DNA of 64,000 nucleotides from Paenibacillus sp. XY044. GTDB taxonomy: Bacteria > Bacillota > Bacilli > Paenibacillales > Paenibacillaceae. Position numbers and translations under genes: made by a program. Position 1 is the stretch's first letter, and each line of letters begins with the position of its first letter. Location: positions 992,001 to 1,056,000 of the forward strand of contig NZ_NQMO01000002.1 of assembly GCF_002257645.1 (NCBI RefSeq). Direction: 5' to 3'. Positions 10,270-19,466 of the stretch are shown here, piece by piece. A model generated the notes under the pieces. The model was not told where the DNA came from and ran no database searches. It saw nothing but the letters and a program-made list of their open reading frames with translations.

Positions 10270-10292
10270 GTATGGACGAGGGCTGATACAAT
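10264..10292 (+). promoter_or_regulatory. Possible promoter of the first RsmF-like gene
   Basis: TTGTTT and TACAAT are 17 bases apart. A second -10-like TATAAT lies at about 10311-10316, without a clear -35. Confidence 0.4.
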
Positions 10293-10325
10293 GGGTCCGG
10301 CCAACGATTTTATAATAAAGACAGG

Positions 10326-11900
10326 ATGATGAAGCACATGGCGCTCAAGCTGCCGGCTGCCTTTCAGGAACGGATGCGTTCCTTGCTGAAAGAGGAGTAT
10401 ACCGATTTTATGGATTCGTATGACCGTGTGCCGCGCAGCGGCATCCGGGTCAATACGCTGAAAATTTCTACAGAAGACCTGCTGTCTATCGCCCCATGGG
10501 AATTGCGGCCGATTCCCTGGTGCGGGACAGGCTTCTATACCGAAGCGGGAGAACGGCCCGGCAGGCATCCGTATTATCATGCGGGCCTCTATTATATCCA
10601 GGAGCCAAGCGCAATGGCTCCGGTGGAGCTGCTGGATGTGACGCCCGGAGAGGCCGTACTGGACCTGTGCGCCGCCCCGGGAGGCAAATCGACGCAAATT
10701 GCGGCCAAGCTGCAGGGGACAGGCATGCTGGTCTCTAATGACTTGAATGCTGACCGGACCAAGGCACTGGCCAAAAATATCGAATTATACGGCGTCCGCA
10801 ACGCGGTCGTGCTGAATGAGCATCCCGACCGGATCGCGGAGAAATTCCCGGCCTTTTTCGATAAAATTCTGATCGACGCCCCTTGCTCAGGCGAAGGGAT
10901 GTTCCGCAAAGACGAAGCGATGATCAAGGAATGGAACGGGGATTCGCCGCTGAAGTACGCGGACATGCAGCGCGGCATTTTGCGCGCTGCCGCCTCGATG
11001 CTCAGACCCGGCGGACGGATCGTTTATTCGACCTGCACGTTTTCCCCGGAAGAGAATGAGGGGATGATCGCAGAATTTGTGGCCGCTCATCCGGAGTTTC
11101 GTGTGGTTCCGATCGGAGGAACCGGCTCTTTTGCCGCCGGGGAAACGGATTGGCTGAAGGAACAAGGCTCCGGGTCCAGGGATATTCCCGATGAGGTTTG
11201 GGAGCAGGTACGGGGCACGGCCCGGCTGTGGCCGCATCGGATTGAAGGCGAAGGGCATTTCCTGGCCGTCCTGCAGCATGAGGCGGACACCGAATCTGCT
11301 GCCGAAGCGGGGCGGGCCAGGGACGCGCTGCTGAGCAGCACGCCTCCGGCGGAGCCCGCTGACCGGTCCAAGGGAAAGGAACGGACCCTTCGAAACGCCA
11401 AGCCAGGGAAAGGGAAGCCGTCGAAAAAAGGCACGGCAAATCAGGGTGAAGCCGCGCCAACGGCCGCGTATGAAGCATTCATCCGCGGGCATCTGCAAGG
11501 TTTCGTGCCAGGGGGCCACACGGTCGTCTACGGCTCCCATATCTATCAATCGCCGCTGCCGGCCGGCCTTCTGGACGGGCTGAAGGTCGTCCGGCCGGGC
11601 TGGTACATGGGCGATGACAAGAACGGCCGCTTCGTTCCGGCCCATCCGCTGGCAACGGCGCTGCATCCCGGGGAGTTCGTCCGGGTCATCCGGCTGGACT
11701 CCGGGAGCGGCGAAGCCGTCCGTTATTTGAAGGGCGAAACGCTGAACATTCCCGAGGAACGCGTGGAATGCGGGAGCGTGGCTGCGCCCAAGGGTTACGC
11801 CCTGGTCTGCATCGACGGTTATTCGGCCGGATGGGGCAAGTGGCAGGAGGGTATGCTGAAGAACGAATATCCGGCAGGCTGGAGGTGGACATCCGCATGA
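10326..11900 (+). CDS. RsmF-like RNA m5C methyltransferase (NOL1/NOP2/Sun family), copy 1
   Basis: A 524-residue S-adenosylmethionine-dependent cytosine-C5 RNA methyltransferase. The SAM site is LDLCAAPGGKST. The two catalytic cysteines are Cys187 in DAPCSGEG (motif IV) and Cys237 in STCTF (motif VI). A basic, low-complexity linker rich in Lys, Gly and Ala (about residues 330-375) precedes a C-terminal PUA-like RNA-binding domain. The probable target is 16S rRNA C1407 by analogy with RsmF, but target choice is not visible. ACAGGA stands just before the start. Its stop overlaps the rsuA start (ATGA). A paralogue lies 1.7 kb away on the other strand. Confidence 0.85.
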   Translation: MMKHMALKLPAAFQERMRSLLKEEYTDFMDSYDRVPRSGIRVNTLKISTEDLLSIAPWELRPIPWCGTGFYTEAGERPGRHPYYHAGLYYIQEPSAMAPVELLDVTPGEAVLDLCAAPGGKSTQIAAKLQGTGMLVSNDLNADRTKALAKNIELYGVRNAVVLNEHPDRIAEKFPAFFDKILIDAPCSGEGMFRKDEAMIKEWNGDSPLKYADMQRGILRAAASMLRPGGRIVYSTCTFSPEENEGMIAEFVAAHPEFRVVPIGGTGSFAAGETDWLKEQGSGSRDIPDEVWEQVRGTARLWPHRIEGEGHFLAVLQHEADTESAAEAGRARDALLSSTPPAEPADRSKGKERTLRNAKPGKGKPSKKGTANQGEAAPTAAYEAFIRGHLQGFVPGGHTVVYGSHIYQSPLPAGLLDGLKVVRPGWYMGDDKNGRFVPAHPLATALHPGEFVRVIRLDSGSGEAVRYLKGETLNIPEERVECGSVAAPKGYALVCIDGYSAGWGKWQEGMLKNEYPAGWRWTSA

Positions 11901-12658
11901 GCAAGCAGGGCAGAACGACACTGCGGTTGGACAAGGTTTTAACGCATATGGGATACGGTTCCCGAAGCGATATCAAGAAGAAAGTCAAACAGGCGGGGGT
12001 TACCGTCAACGGAATCCGCGCCAAGGACAGCGGCATGCATGTCGATCCGTACAAGGATGAAATCCGGATTGACGGGGAGCAAGTCCATTATAAGGAATTC
12101 ATCTATCTCATGCTGCACAAGCCCCCGGGCGTCGTATCGGCGACCGAGGATACACGGGACCGGACCGTGCTGGATCTGCTGGAGCCGGAGCATTTGGCTT
12201 TCGAGCCGTTTCCGGTCGGGCGGCTGGATAAGGATACGGAAGGCTTGCTGCTGCTCACAAACGACGGCAAGCTGGCGCATGAGCTGCTGTCGCCCAAGCG
12301 GCATGTCCCCAAAACGTACGAGGCTGTCGTATCCGGCGACGTGACCGAAGACGATGTCAAGCAGTTCGCTTCCGGAGTAAGGCTGGACGACGGTTATGTC
12401 ACGCTACCCGGCGAGCTCGCCATTGTGCGCAAAGAGCAGCAGGGGGACGAGGTCATATCCCACATCTCCCTCGTGATCCATGAGGGGAAATTTCACCAGG
12501 TGAAGCGGATGTTCCAGGCGGTCGGGAAAAAGGTCACTTACCTCAAGCGCGTGCAGATGGGAAGCCTGAAGCTGGATGAAGGCTTGCGAATCGGGACTTA
12601 CCGTGAGCTGACGGAAGATGAGCTGCTGCAACTTGGGAAGGATGAAACATCCCGATAA
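11897..12658 (+). CDS. rsuA: rRNA pseudouridine synthase, RsuA/RluB family
   Basis: A 253-residue enzyme. An N-terminal S4 RNA-binding domain (LRLDKVLTHMGYGSRSD) is followed by the catalytic domain with GRLDKDTEGLLLLTND, whose Asp111 is the expected nucleophile. It probably makes the single pseudouridine of the small subunit rRNA (position 516 in E. coli numbering). RluB/RluE-type 23S specificity cannot be excluded. The ATG at 11897 is chosen because of the GGAGG nine bases upstream and the four-base overlap with the methyltransferase gene. Translational coupling of two rRNA-modifying enzymes is likely. Confidence 0.9.
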   Translation: MSKQGRTTLRLDKVLTHMGYGSRSDIKKKVKQAGVTVNGIRAKDSGMHVDPYKDEIRIDGEQVHYKEFIYLMLHKPPGVVSATEDTRDRTVLDLLEPEHLAFEPFPVGRLDKDTEGLLLLTNDGKLAHELLSPKRHVPKTYEAVVSGDVTEDDVKQFASGVRLDDGYVTLPGELAIVRKEQQGDEVISHISLVIHEGKFHQVKRMFQAVGKKVTYLKRVQMGSLKLDEGLRIGTYRELTEDELLQLGKDETSR

Positions 12659-12736
12659 CATTGGCATACTACAATAGATCAAAGATAGATACGCTCTGAA
12701 ACAGAGAGAGACATTACTGCAAAGGATGGATGGAGC

Positions 12737-13540
12737 ATGAAATACAAACTGATTGCGCTGGATGTCGACGGCACACTGCTTAATGATGAGCATGAAGTGA
12801 CCGAACAGACGCAGAAGACGATTCAGGAGGCCGCGCGCCAAGGCGCCGAAATCGTGCTGTGCACCGGGAGAGGACCGCAAAATTCCATTCCGTTTATGGA
12901 GCAGATGGGGCTCTCCGGCTATGTCATCAGCCATAACGGGGCAGCTACGGTTAAGGTGGACACCCGTGAAGTGGTTCACCAATATGCGATGGACGCCAAG
13001 GCGATCCTACCTTACCTGGACTACTTCCGGAAGGAAGGCGTTCATTTTGACGTCAATACGGCGTTTCAAATGTTTGTCGACGACGTTGAAGGACTGGCCG
13101 TGGAAGTACGCAGCATGTATGAAAACTATCTGATGCTGCCGTCGGTCTTGCCGCCGCTGCATGACCTGAAAGAGCCGATCGTCAAGGTCACCGCGTTTGG
13201 GCAGCCGGACACGATGGACCGGGTGCATCAGGAAATCGGGGCGTGGACGCCGGAATTTAACATTTTGCGCAGCGGTGAATACTTTGTCGATCTGATGAAC
13301 CCGGAGGCGTCCAAAGGGAACGCCCTGAAGCAGCTCGCCGAGCGGCGCGGCTTCCGGCAGGAGGAGATTCTGGCGATCGGCAATTATTATAATGACATTA
13401 CGATGCTGACCTATGCCGGCCTGGGCGTGGCGATGGATAACTCGCCGCTGGAGGTCAAGGCCGCGGCCAATGTGGTGACCGCTTCGAACAATGAAGATGG
13501 CGTGCATGCGGCGCTGCTGGAATACTGTTTGTCGTCATGA
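12737..13540 (+). CDS. Cof-type HAD-IIB phosphatase
   Basis: A 267-residue HAD hydrolase with DVDGTLL (nucleophile Asp) near the N-terminus, the large C2B cap, SKGNAL (motif III Lys) and IGNYYNDITML (motif IV). Family members dephosphorylate sugar phosphates, flavin mononucleotide or pyridoxal phosphate. The substrate cannot be told. GGATGGAGC precedes the ATG. It follows rsuA after 78 bases with no terminator between, so it may be the last gene of that unit; a long hairpin ends it. Confidence 0.88.
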   Translation: MKYKLIALDVDGTLLNDEHEVTEQTQKTIQEAARQGAEIVLCTGRGPQNSIPFMEQMGLSGYVISHNGAATVKVDTREVVHQYAMDAKAILPYLDYFRKEGVHFDVNTAFQMFVDDVEGLAVEVRSMYENYLMLPSVLPPLHDLKEPIVKVTAFGQPDTMDRVHQEIGAWTPEFNILRSGEYFVDLMNPEASKGNALKQLAERRGFRQEEILAIGNYYNDITMLTYAGLGVAMDNSPLEVKAAANVVTASNNEDGVHAALLEYCLSS

Positions 13541-13596
13541 AAAAAGAGCCTTCCTACGGCTTCAGCATGGTACACGCTGGCGTAGGGAGGCTCTTT
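13541..13596. terminator. Bidirectional terminator between converging genes
   Basis: AAAGAGCCT(T)CCTACG pairs with CGTAGG(G)AGGCTCTTT, and an inner CAGC/GCTG extends the stem. The leftward arm ends in six T, the rightward arm in only three, so it best serves the minus-strand methyltransferase gene. Confidence 0.8.
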
Positions 13597-13622
13597 GCTG
13601 TTGATGGCCGGTAGCGGGGCGG

Positions 13623-15014
13623 CTAGTGCTGCCGCAGGCCTTTGGGCAGATGGTTCTTCAGCTGCCCGCCGCTGGCTTTGCCCCAGCCGAGCGGCAGTCC
13701 GTCCACGGCCGCGAGCACCCAGCCCTTCAGGGAGGCATCGACCGGAAGGGTCTCGCCCCGCAGGTAGGCGTAGACCTGCGGGTCCTCCGCGGCCAGCGTG
13801 ATGCGCTTTGCCGCCTTCTGCAGGGAGAGAGCCATGGCGAGCGCATGCGCCGGCTCGATCCGGTTTTTCTTGAGGTGGGCCAGATGGAGGCCCGCCCGCG
13901 GCACTTTCAGGCCTTGGAGCTGTTGTTCCTGCAGCAGCTCCCCGCCTGGAAGCAGGTACAGCGATTCGCCGAACAGAATCGGCGTACCCGCAGGCAGCGT
14001 GAAGTCCGGCAGCTCCTCATCCGCCCAGGACTGGAACGCCTTCAGCGCAGACTGGGCGTCCTGGAGGCCGGTTCCCGCTCTGCCGCTTCCGCTTCGGCCT
14101 TTTTTTCGCGGCCGCTGACGTTCGCTTGGCGATGCCTCCAAGTTGGGGGCGCCGGCTTCTCCCCGTTTCTGGAGGAGGGCGACGAAATGCCCTTCCCCCA
14201 ACTCGCGATGCGGCCACAGCCGCCTCATCTCGATGATGTCCATGTCAGCGAAATGAGCCGTAAAGCGCTCCATCATATCTTCATTTTCGCTGCGGTTAAA
14301 CGTGCAGGTCGAATAAGCCATTGTCCCGCCGGGTTTCAGCATGGCGTAGGCCTCCTGCAAAATATCCCACTGCCGGGCGGCGCACAGCTCAACTAGCTCC
14401 GGCGTCCATTCCGCGAGCGCCCCGGGGTCCTTGCGAAACATGCCTTCGCCCGAGCAAGGGGCATCCAGCATGATCCGGTCAAAGGCTTGCGGGAAACGGC
14501 GCGAAAGCTCGTCCGGCGCCGCGCTGGTAACCACTGCACCCGTAATGCCCATGCGCTCAATGTTCTCGGCCAGAATCTTCGCCCGTTCCGGGTGAATTTC
14601 ATTCGAGACAAGCAGCCCTTCACCCTTCATTTTCGAGGCGATATGCGTGCTTTTGCCCCCCGGTGCGGCGGCCAGGTCCAAAATCGTCTCGCCGGGCTGC
14701 GGGTCCAGCAGTTCCACCGCCGACATGGCCGACGGCTCCTGAATGTAATATAAACCGGCCGTGTGGTACGGGTGCTTGCCAGGCCGGACGTTCTCCCCGT
14801 AATAATAGCCGGCCCTGCACCATGGAACCGGGGTCAAGCCAAACTCCCGGATCAAGGCCTCCTTCAGCTGCGGCACATCCGCAAGTTTTAAGCTGTTGAA
14901 CCTCAGCCCATGCGTCCTCGGCTGCTCGTAGCTGTCAAGAAATGCTTCGGTGTCGCTTCCCAGCAAGGGCTCCATCTGTCTGACAAAAGCTGCGGGGAGA
15001 TCCTGTTTATCCAT
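13623..15014 (-). CDS. RsmF-like RNA m5C methyltransferase, copy 2
   Basis: A 463-residue paralogue of the gene at 10326. SAM motif LDLAAAPGGKST, Cys187 in DAPCSGEG and Cys237 in STCTF occupy exactly the same residue numbers as in copy 1, so the catalytic cores align without gaps. The linker to the C-terminal domain is shorter and differently composed. Two active-looking copies suggest separate target cytosines, for example RsmF- and YccW/RlmI-like or tRNA targets. It follows the diguanylate cyclase after 47 bases on the same strand and may share its transcript. The ATG start is clear. Confidence 0.85.
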   Translation of the reverse strand: MDKQDLPAAFVRQMEPLLGSDTEAFLDSYEQPRTHGLRFNSLKLADVPQLKEALIREFGLTPVPWCRAGYYYGENVRPGKHPYHTAGLYYIQEPSAMSAVELLDPQPGETILDLAAAPGGKSTHIASKMKGEGLLVSNEIHPERAKILAENIERMGITGAVVTSAAPDELSRRFPQAFDRIMLDAPCSGEGMFRKDPGALAEWTPELVELCAARQWDILQEAYAMLKPGGTMAYSTCTFNRSENEDMMERFTAHFADMDIIEMRRLWPHRELGEGHFVALLQKRGEAGAPNLEASPSERQRPRKKGRSGSGRAGTGLQDAQSALKAFQSWADEELPDFTLPAGTPILFGESLYLLPGGELLQEQQLQGLKVPRAGLHLAHLKKNRIEPAHALAMALSLQKAAKRITLAAEDPQVYAYLRGETLPVDASLKGWVLAAVDGLPLGWGKASGGQLKNHLPKGLRQH

Positions 15015-15061
15015 TCGTTACATACTCCTTTATTCATGGTCATCATCATTTGATGCGGTTT

Positions 15062-16228
15062 CTATGTATTCGCGCTGTCCGCCGAAGGGGCGGTCCCGAC
15101 GGCTGCCGACGGATTTGCAGACCGGTATGCGGTCACTTTATTTTTACCTGTCGTTTTCGACCGGTACATCGCCTGATCCGCCTGCGAAATGAGCGTACCG
15201 GCGTTCATGCCTGCGCGAAGGCTGCTGTATCCGACGCTCAGGGTCACGATCGTTTCGGCCTCGACCCGGGCCCGGATTTGCTCGGCAATCCGGCTGACTT
15301 TGGCCCTCTTGTCCACGATGAGGGCTACCAGCTCTTCGCCCCCGTACCGCCCGGCCAGGCCCGCTTCGTCGACTTCCTCCTCGATAATGGCAGCTACCTG
15401 CTTCAGCACTAGATCCGCCCTGGCATGGCCTTCGGTGTCGTTCAGCTTCTTGAAGTTGTCGATGTCGCAAAAGATCAGCGAGGCTTTCAGTCCTTGATCT
15501 ACATAACGGTTCAGCTGCCTCGTGAAAAAGCGGCGGTTGTATAGATTGGTTAAACCGTCTGTAATAGATGAGCGGTAGATCGACTGCATTTGCTCTACAA
15601 TCCGCGTAAACAAAATAAAGAAGAGGACTGTATAAAACAAGAGCGGCAGCCAAATCCAGATAGCTGTAATCCAAGTGGGCTCCAATGGGATGAGACGGTT
15701 CAGCAGATGCACCGAAATGTACATGAAATAAACGGCCAATCCGGCGGTATATTTCTTGCGCTGGCCGATCCGCGGCGCCATGCCGGTTAGCCCTATCATT
15801 ACGGTGCCCAATTGGCACAGGTCTATATAACCCGCCTGCCAGCTCCCGTTCCCCTCGAGAAAGCCGGGAGACAGGAGCGGAACGATGTACAAGCACGCCA
15901 TAACGATCAGGAGCGCCTGCAGCCTGCGGTTCATGCGATGGTACAGTTGATACACGGCAAAGTTCAGAAGCAGGAAGGAGAAGGCTTGCAGCCAATCGGC
16001 CCATTCCGGATAAATCCCCTGCCGCGGTGATTCCGAAAAGGCAAAATGGATGTTCACCCCTTCATATGCCATAATGAACAGAAAGGCGGCCACCATATAG
16101 AGATAGGCTTTTTTGCGCTGCCTGCTGTACATCGTGAGACAAATCAACAGCATGATGAGTATGATATATAAACCTGATGCGGCAGCAATCCCCGGCACAA
16201 CGGGGGATAAGAATGAAGAGTAGGGCAT
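15062..16228 (-). CDS. Membrane diguanylate cyclase (GGDEF domain)
   Basis: A 388-residue protein. The N-terminal 200 residues form about seven hydrophobic helices, a 7TM-like sensor region. A GGDEF domain follows (about 225-370), opening with SSITDGLTNLYNRRFF and carrying the active-site variant GGEEL near residue 294. GGEEL is a functional form, so cyclic-di-GMP synthesis is expected. No EAL domain is present, and the RxxD inhibitory site is not obvious. AGGAGAATGATCC leads to the ATG. It probably senses a membrane or small-molecule signal; the ligand is unknown. Confidence 0.88.
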   Translation of the reverse strand: MPYSSFLSPVVPGIAAASGLYIILIMLLICLTMYSRQRKKAYLYMVAAFLFIMAYEGVNIHFAFSESPRQGIYPEWADWLQAFSFLLLNFAVYQLYHRMNRRLQALLIVMACLYIVPLLSPGFLEGNGSWQAGYIDLCQLGTVMIGLTGMAPRIGQRKKYTAGLAVYFMYISVHLLNRLIPLEPTWITAIWIWLPLLFYTVLFFILFTRIVEQMQSIYRSSITDGLTNLYNRRFFTRQLNRYVDQGLKASLIFCDIDNFKKLNDTEGHARADLVLKQVAAIIEEEVDEAGLAGRYGGEELVALIVDKRAKVSRIAEQIRARVEAETIVTLSVGYSSLRAGMNAGTLISQADQAMYRSKTTGKNKVTAYRSANPSAAVGTAPSADSANT

Positions 16229-16362
16229 GGATCATTCTCCTGCTCTCTTGTATATTGTTTGGATCAGCGGTTTTTCTTTACTGAAACATATGTTCTAATA
16301 TATCATAATTTACAAGATGCCGAAATGCTAAGAGACCTACAGAAAGGGGTGGTATTCCCATT

Positions 16363-17490
16363 ATGAGATTGTTACAGGCCCTCTTTTTTCCACCCGAGCA
16401 GCCGGGCGGAGTATCCTCGATGATTCCTTACATGCAGGAGCGATTCCAATCTTCAAGATGGGATATGGAGCTGTTCTGGCTCCCCAGACGAATCCGCAAC
16501 AAGGGGTATGAAGAGGTCGTGTTCGACACCTTCGATTGGACCGAGTTCGAGGACTCCCCTATCGTTCAAAAATATATCCAGACGTACAGGGATTACCTGT
16601 GGTGGACGCGCCTGCGGATCCAGAAGCCTTATGATCTGATCCATGCGCACCATCCCATCGCCGGACTGGCGGCCAAGCAGGTTTTTCCCGATACGCCGTT
16701 AATTCAGACCATTCACTCCAGTTATGAACGGGAATTGATATTGAACGGACGCATTAAGAGCGGGGGACCAGAGCACCGATTCCTGGTATCGCTGTACCGC
16801 GAGTTGGAGCAGAAGAGTCAGCGTATGCTGACGGTTTCCCGGTCGTTTGCCGGCTATTTGTCGGACTATGTGAATCATCCGGAGAAGATCGGCGTCATTC
16901 CGAACGGGTTTGATGAAAAGCGGTTCAAGCCGGTTCCGCACGAGAACGAGGTGCCGCAGCTGATTACGGTCTGCCGCCTTGTTCCCGCCAAAGGGCTGGA
17001 TATTCTGCTGAAGGCCTGTGCCGAGCTGAAGAAGAATGGCCATGACTACGTACTGCACATTATCGGAGACGGACCGTTCCGCACGGAGCTGGAGAGCCTG
17101 GCCCAAGAGCTTGGGATCTACAACGAAACGATTTTCTATGGATACACGCTGCATCCGGAAGAGTTTATGCCGTTTTTCGATATTTTCGTTCTGCCTTCCA
17201 GAGCGGAAGCTTTTGGTTCGGTCTTTGCGGAAGCCGCGCTCAGCTGCCTGGCCCTGGTCGGTACCGACGTGGGAGGAATTCCGGAACAGATCGAAGACGG
17301 AGTGAACGGCCTGCTGGTGCCCCCGGAAGACCCGATCGCGCTCTGCGAGGCGCTTGAGAAGGTTATCACCGACCCGATGTACCGCTACGATCTCGCCCGG
17401 ACGGCCTGGGATAAGGCAAAGAGCCAATATTCGCTGACGCATGCGGTAAATGAACTAAAGAAAATTTATTTATCTCATCAAAAGGTGTAG
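16363..17490 (+). CDS. Family 4 glycosyltransferase (GT-B)
   Basis: A 375-residue retaining glycosyltransferase. The N-terminal half has the GGVSSMIPYM loop and HAHHPIAGL. The C-terminal half has CRLVPAKGLDILLKA and the E-x7-E region (SRAEAFGSVFAEAA, about residues 280-292) that binds the sugar nucleotide. Family members work in wall teichoic acid, exopolysaccharide or glycolipid synthesis. It stands alone, so the acceptor is unknown. AAAGGGG lies upstream of the ATG. The 134-base divergent gap before it contains several -10-like AT-rich boxes but no single clear promoter. Confidence 0.85.
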   Translation: MRLLQALFFPPEQPGGVSSMIPYMQERFQSSRWDMELFWLPRRIRNKGYEEVVFDTFDWTEFEDSPIVQKYIQTYRDYLWWTRLRIQKPYDLIHAHHPIAGLAAKQVFPDTPLIQTIHSSYERELILNGRIKSGGPEHRFLVSLYRELEQKSQRMLTVSRSFAGYLSDYVNHPEKIGVIPNGFDEKRFKPVPHENEVPQLITVCRLVPAKGLDILLKACAELKKNGHDYVLHIIGDGPFRTELESLAQELGIYNETIFYGYTLHPEEFMPFFDIFVLPSRAEAFGSVFAEAALSCLALVGTDVGGIPEQIEDGVNGLLVPPEDPIALCEALEKVITDPMYRYDLARTAWDKAKSQYSLTHAVNELKKIYLSHQKV

Positions 17491-17512
17491 CGAGCGGTCT
17501 GCCGTTCAACCT

Positions 17513-17555
17513 AAAGAGGCAGGTGCTGAGGAAATCAGCTCCTGCCTCTTTTTGT
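17513..17555. terminator. Terminator after the glycosyltransferase gene
   Basis: AAAGAGGCAGG pairs with CCTGCCTCTTT, followed by TTT-G-TTT. It lies between converging genes and may act both ways. Confidence 0.85.
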
Positions 17556-17568
17556 TTGATGAGTGTGG

Positions 17569-18597
17569 TCATTTGGATTTGAACATCAGCCTCAGCACCA
17601 ACAGCAGGCTCAGCGCGCCGAAAATCGGGTACAGCACGGACAGCAGGGAGCTGAATCCAATCTGGCTCAGCAGAAAGCAGACGAACATGACGCAGGCGAT
17701 CAGGAGTTTGGGCGGCAAATGGATGTGCTGCTGCAGTTGAAGGGTGACCCCATAAATGTCGGCGACGAAGGTGCTGAAGATCTCCAAGAAAATCAGCATC
17801 ACATAGATCAGCTGTATGGTGGTGCCCAAGCTGCTGGCGATGCTGCCCATCGGGATTTCGTACTGCCGGATGCCCGGCATATGGGCGGACATGGCGACAT
17901 GGGCGGCGAGCAGCATGAACCCGACGCCGATGCCTCCCAGAATACCTCCCCATTTGACCACCGCATGGCTTTCCGCCTTGCTTCCGAGGGGGACCAGCAC
18001 CGCTTGGGCCATGACGAGGTTGAAGGCCGTATACAGCAGAGGGGAGGTCCACACGGCCGTAAAATGATGGTCGGTCGTAATCCGGAGGAAGCTGTCTGAA
18101 CCCGGCATGCGGATCGTGTTGAAAATAATGGCCAGGGAAAGGGTTAGCATCATGGGAACGACAATGCTGTTCATCTGCACAATGGCGTTCATGCCACGGG
18201 TGAGCAAGATATATGATCCGATCAGGGTGATGAGCAGGCCTGTCTGATAATGAAGGTTTAAATGCTCGACGAAAACGGAACCGGCTCCCGCCAGCATGAC
18301 GCTGTTTACGCAGACGAGCACGAACATCATCACGATGCTGATCATTCCTCCGGCCCGGTCCCCGAACAAATGCTTGTTGAAATCCTCATAGGACCTGGCC
18401 GAGATCCGCCGCGAAATGATCATGATTTTGGTCCCGAGCCAAATAAATAGGGCGGTAGACAGCAAAATCGTCAGCGTCGCCCATTTGCCGTATTGGGTAA
18501 AAAACTGCAGGATTTCCTGGCCGGTGGCAAAGCCAGCACCTACGATGGTTCCAATATATGTAAAAGCAATTTGAAGCACCCTGATCCCATTCTTCAT
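17569..18597 (-). CDS. ykvI: YkvI-family membrane transporter-like protein
   Basis: A 342-residue protein with about ten hydrophobic helices. The start IGTIVGAGFATGQEI is the unwound-helix glycine motif seen in APC/LeuT-fold transporters and in B. subtilis YkvI. The transported solute is not known for this family. GGAGGAG lies close to the ATG. It is a single-gene unit with a shared terminator. Confidence 0.8.
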   Translation of the reverse strand: MKNGIRVLQIAFTYIGTIVGAGFATGQEILQFFTQYGKWATLTILLSTALFIWLGTKIMIISRRISARSYEDFNKHLFGDRAGGMISIVMMFVLVCVNSVMLAGAGSVFVEHLNLHYQTGLLITLIGSYILLTRGMNAIVQMNSIVVPMMLTLSLAIIFNTIRMPGSDSFLRITTDHHFTAVWTSPLLYTAFNLVMAQAVLVPLGSKAESHAVVKWGGILGGIGVGFMLLAAHVAMSAHMPGIRQYEIPMGSIASSLGTTIQLIYVMLIFLEIFSTFVADIYGVTLQLQQHIHLPPKLLIACVMFVCFLLSQIGFSSLLSVLYPIFGALSLLLVLRLMFKSK

Positions 18598-18781
18598 CGT
18601 TCTCCTCCCTGCTCCAAGCAGTCCGGTTTGTGTCCTGCCTGTAGTACAGGTTATGATGATTAGAGGAAGGACATGACTGGAACCTGTCCATGCCGCATGA
18701 CCGCAGTCCTGAAGGCGTTCCCTTAGACCGTCTTCGGCCGAATGGACTGAAGAAAGACCGATAGGAAAGCGAGGCTCTGGT

Positions 18782-19375
18782 ATGGCTGGGATTACCTTTT
18801 ACATTGCCCATTACGGATATGCCGCGATGTATTTTCTACTGGCGTTAGGCATTCTGGGCATTCCGGTGCCTGACGAGACGCTGATCGTCGCTTTCGGGGG
18901 GATGGCCGCGAGGGGAGAATTCAATTTTGCCGGTGCGCTGTCCGTCGCTTTTCTGGGGAGCATGACGGGTATGATGATCAGCTATTCTCTTGGACGCCTA
19001 GTCGGCGAACCCCTGCTTCACCGATATGGAAAATGGGTAAGAATGACTCCAGAGCGGTTGGCTTCGACTGAGAAGTGGTTCAGGCGCTATGGGTCGTTAA
19101 GCATTATATTCGGCTACTTCGTGCCGGGGCTCCGGCATTTATCTTCGTATATCGCAGGGATGACGAAACTTCCTGTCAAGGCTTATGTCATGTATTCGGG
19201 GGCTGGGGCCGCCCTGTGGTGCACCACGTTTATGCTGATCGGGCATGCTGTGGGATACCATTGGAGCGAAATCGCCGGCAGGATGACCCACTCTACGGTC
19301 CGGATCGGGCTGCTTACCGCGGCCGTCCTGGCACTGGGAACGACCATCGGCTTGCTTCGGTGGAAGAAACGCTGA
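18782..19375 (+). CDS. DedA-family membrane protein (VTT domain)
   Basis: A 197-residue integral membrane protein with the DedA signature GIPVPDETLIVAFGG, the SLGRLVGEP segment and the re-entrant FVPGLRHLSSYIAG region, including the conserved arginine. Recent work assigns members of this superfamily roles as phospholipid flippases, for example of undecaprenyl phosphate or phosphatidylethanolamine. Which lipid this one moves is not visible. A weak GCGAGG site precedes the ATG. Confidence 0.88.
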   Translation: MAGITFYIAHYGYAAMYFLLALGILGIPVPDETLIVAFGGMAARGEFNFAGALSVAFLGSMTGMMISYSLGRLVGEPLLHRYGKWVRMTPERLASTEKWFRRYGSLSIIFGYFVPGLRHLSSYIAGMTKLPVKAYVMYSGAGAALWCTTFMLIGHAVGYHWSEIAGRMTHSTVRIGLLTAAVLALGTTIGLLRWKKR

Positions 19376-19466
19376 CATTTGGGGTCATATATGGAGTTTC
19401 CCCTTGAAGTGGGAGCCCAAGATATGTTACTTTTACGTCAAAGGAACGGCGTAGGGGGCTATTGAA

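Noticed and set aside
19376..19466. Purine riboswitch before xpt
   Set aside because: ATATATGG and AGTTTC occur, but there is no room for the P2 hairpin between them and no CCGTAAA or GACTAT elements.
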